Source of the DNA: Spirochaetota bacterium
GTDB lineage: Bacteria; Spirochaetota; Spirochaetia; Treponematales; Treponemataceae
Assembly: GCA_029571425.1 (NCBI GenBank)
Contig: JAKPSR010000037.1
Coordinates: forward strand, 1-14,212
DNA length: 14,212 bases
Direction of reading: 5' to 3'
Below are positions 13,811 through 14,212 of this stretch, in pieces. Below the pieces are notes generated by a model that saw only the letters and a program-made list of their open reading frames with translations, was not told the origin of the DNA and made no database searches. Position numbers and translations under genes: made by a program. Each line of letters opens with the position of its first letter. Within the stretch, counting starts at the first letter, position 1.

Positions 13811-14212
13811 TGAGTCTCCTTTTTGTACGTAGTCATTTCTTTATAGTGCCGGATCATCGACCTTCCGTTCCGGGCGCTTGCCCTGTTGAGATAGTCGTAG
13901 ACTTCGTCGTAGGGATAGCCGGGCGGGAGGAGATTCTCGGGGAGGGGAAGCTCGGTCTCGAACACGTGAACGATGAAAGCGACCCAGGCGAGCCCGACCC
14001 GATGGAAGGAGTCCGCGGAACCGACCGGTACCGCCTCGACAAGCTCGCGCACGTCGCGGAGGAATAACTTGAGGAAGTCCGCCCGCTCGGGAACTTTCCA
14101 CGCGTCTATAAGGCGGGCAAGGTCGCGGTCGTCGACGCGGTCCACCGGGAAGAGGAAGACATGGTCGGCGACTCCCGCCCGCTCGAGCTCGGCGCGGAGG
14201 CAATCGTCGCCC
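13807..14212 (-). CDS. PaaX-like transcriptional regulator, C-terminal part (cut by window edge)
   Basis: The reading frame is open to the right window edge; 134 residues are visible and the N-terminal winged helix is outside. A GTG at 14145 could begin a shorter product, but coding-like sequence (DDCLRAELERAGVADHVFLF) continues upstream of it. The visible part resembles the PaaX C-terminal domain: a ferredoxin-like piece (VADHVFLFPVDRVDDRDLA), a helix region with FLKLFLRDVRELVEA, then VGLAWVAFIVHVFETELPLP with ENLLPPGYPYDEVYDYL, matching the family's 'DP.LP..LLP..WPG..A..L' pattern. PaaX represses phenylacetate catabolism by sensing phenylacetyl-CoA; related proteins control other genes. No paa gene is seen here. 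As first gene of the unit with the secreted protein and FAD oxidoreductase, it may regulate its own operon. Confidence 0.6.
   Translation of the reverse strand, partial: GDDCLRAELERAGVADHVFLFPVDRVDDRDLARLIDAWKVPERADFLKLFLRDVRELVEAVPVGSADSFHRVGLAWVAFIVHVFETELPLPENLLPPGYPYDEVYDYLNRASARNGRSMIRHYKEMTTYKKETQ

Noticed and set aside
1..14212. CRISPR array, transposon, phage or tRNA gene
   Set aside because: I looked for spaced direct repeats, transposase or integrase motifs, long terminal inverted repeats and tRNA-like cloverleaf sequence and saw none.

Overview
The window is bacterial, gene-dense and GC-rich (roughly 60% by eye, not computed). It contains eleven complete and two edge-truncated protein genes and no gap longer than about 150 bases. 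I see no rRNA, tRNA, insertion sequence, phage gene or CRISPR array. The gene set (SlyX, Tpx, an FAA-type acyl-CoA synthetase with a hydrophobic insert, an Rsm22-like protein, a PaaX-like regulator, a CrtI-like oxidoreductase) would fit a free-living or commensal member of the Spirochaetota. That placement is tentative, because no marker gene is present to settle it.

Left part, minus strand (1-3918): a 1136-residue protein that looks like a large (alpha/alpha)6-barrel carbohydrate phosphorylase or hydrolase, followed 16 bases later by a HAD nucleotidase-like phosphatase cut by the left edge. The large gene has a clear sigma70-type promoter (TTGACT, 17 bp, TATAGT). A perfect 8-bp inverted repeat overlaps its -35 and spacer, which suggests repressor control.

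Centre-left, plus strand (3954-7938): a divergent unit of an MFS-like membrane protein, an acyl-CoA synthetase 6 bases later, and a TrmH/SpoU RNA methyltransferase starting in an ATGA overlap. The first two could work together on a lipid or fatty-acid substrate; the methyltransferase is probably only co-transcribed. This unit runs head-on, with a one-base gap, into a minus-strand set: tpx (thiol peroxidase), slyX, and a stand-alone CheY-like receiver. The stretch from about 8306 to 8690, including slyX, is visibly more AT-rich than its surroundings.

Centre-right, plus strand (9291-11617): a tightly packed unit of a patatin-like phospholipase (YjjU/RssA type), an Rsm22/METTL17-like methyltransferase-fold protein that keeps four cysteines placed like the iron-sulfur ligands of METTL17, and an ArsC/Spx-like thioredoxin-fold protein. 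tpx is divergent from it and the two share a 92-base promoter region.

Right part, minus strand (11649-14212): a PaaX-like regulator (cut by the right edge), a secreted protein of unknown function, and a CrtI/phytoene-desaturase-like FAD oxidoreductase. These are joined by ATGA and TAATG overlaps, so they are almost certainly translationally coupled.

Themes across the window: most operons are stitched by start/stop overlaps, and three genes (slyX, the HAD gene and the patatin gene) have a -10-like hexamer so close to the start codon that leaderless or near-leaderless transcripts are predicted. I did not find a clear novel defence or mobile system. The best leads are the large phosphorylase-like protein with its operator, the Rsm22-like protein with a probable metal-cluster site, and the PaaX/secreted/FAD oxidoreductase cassette.
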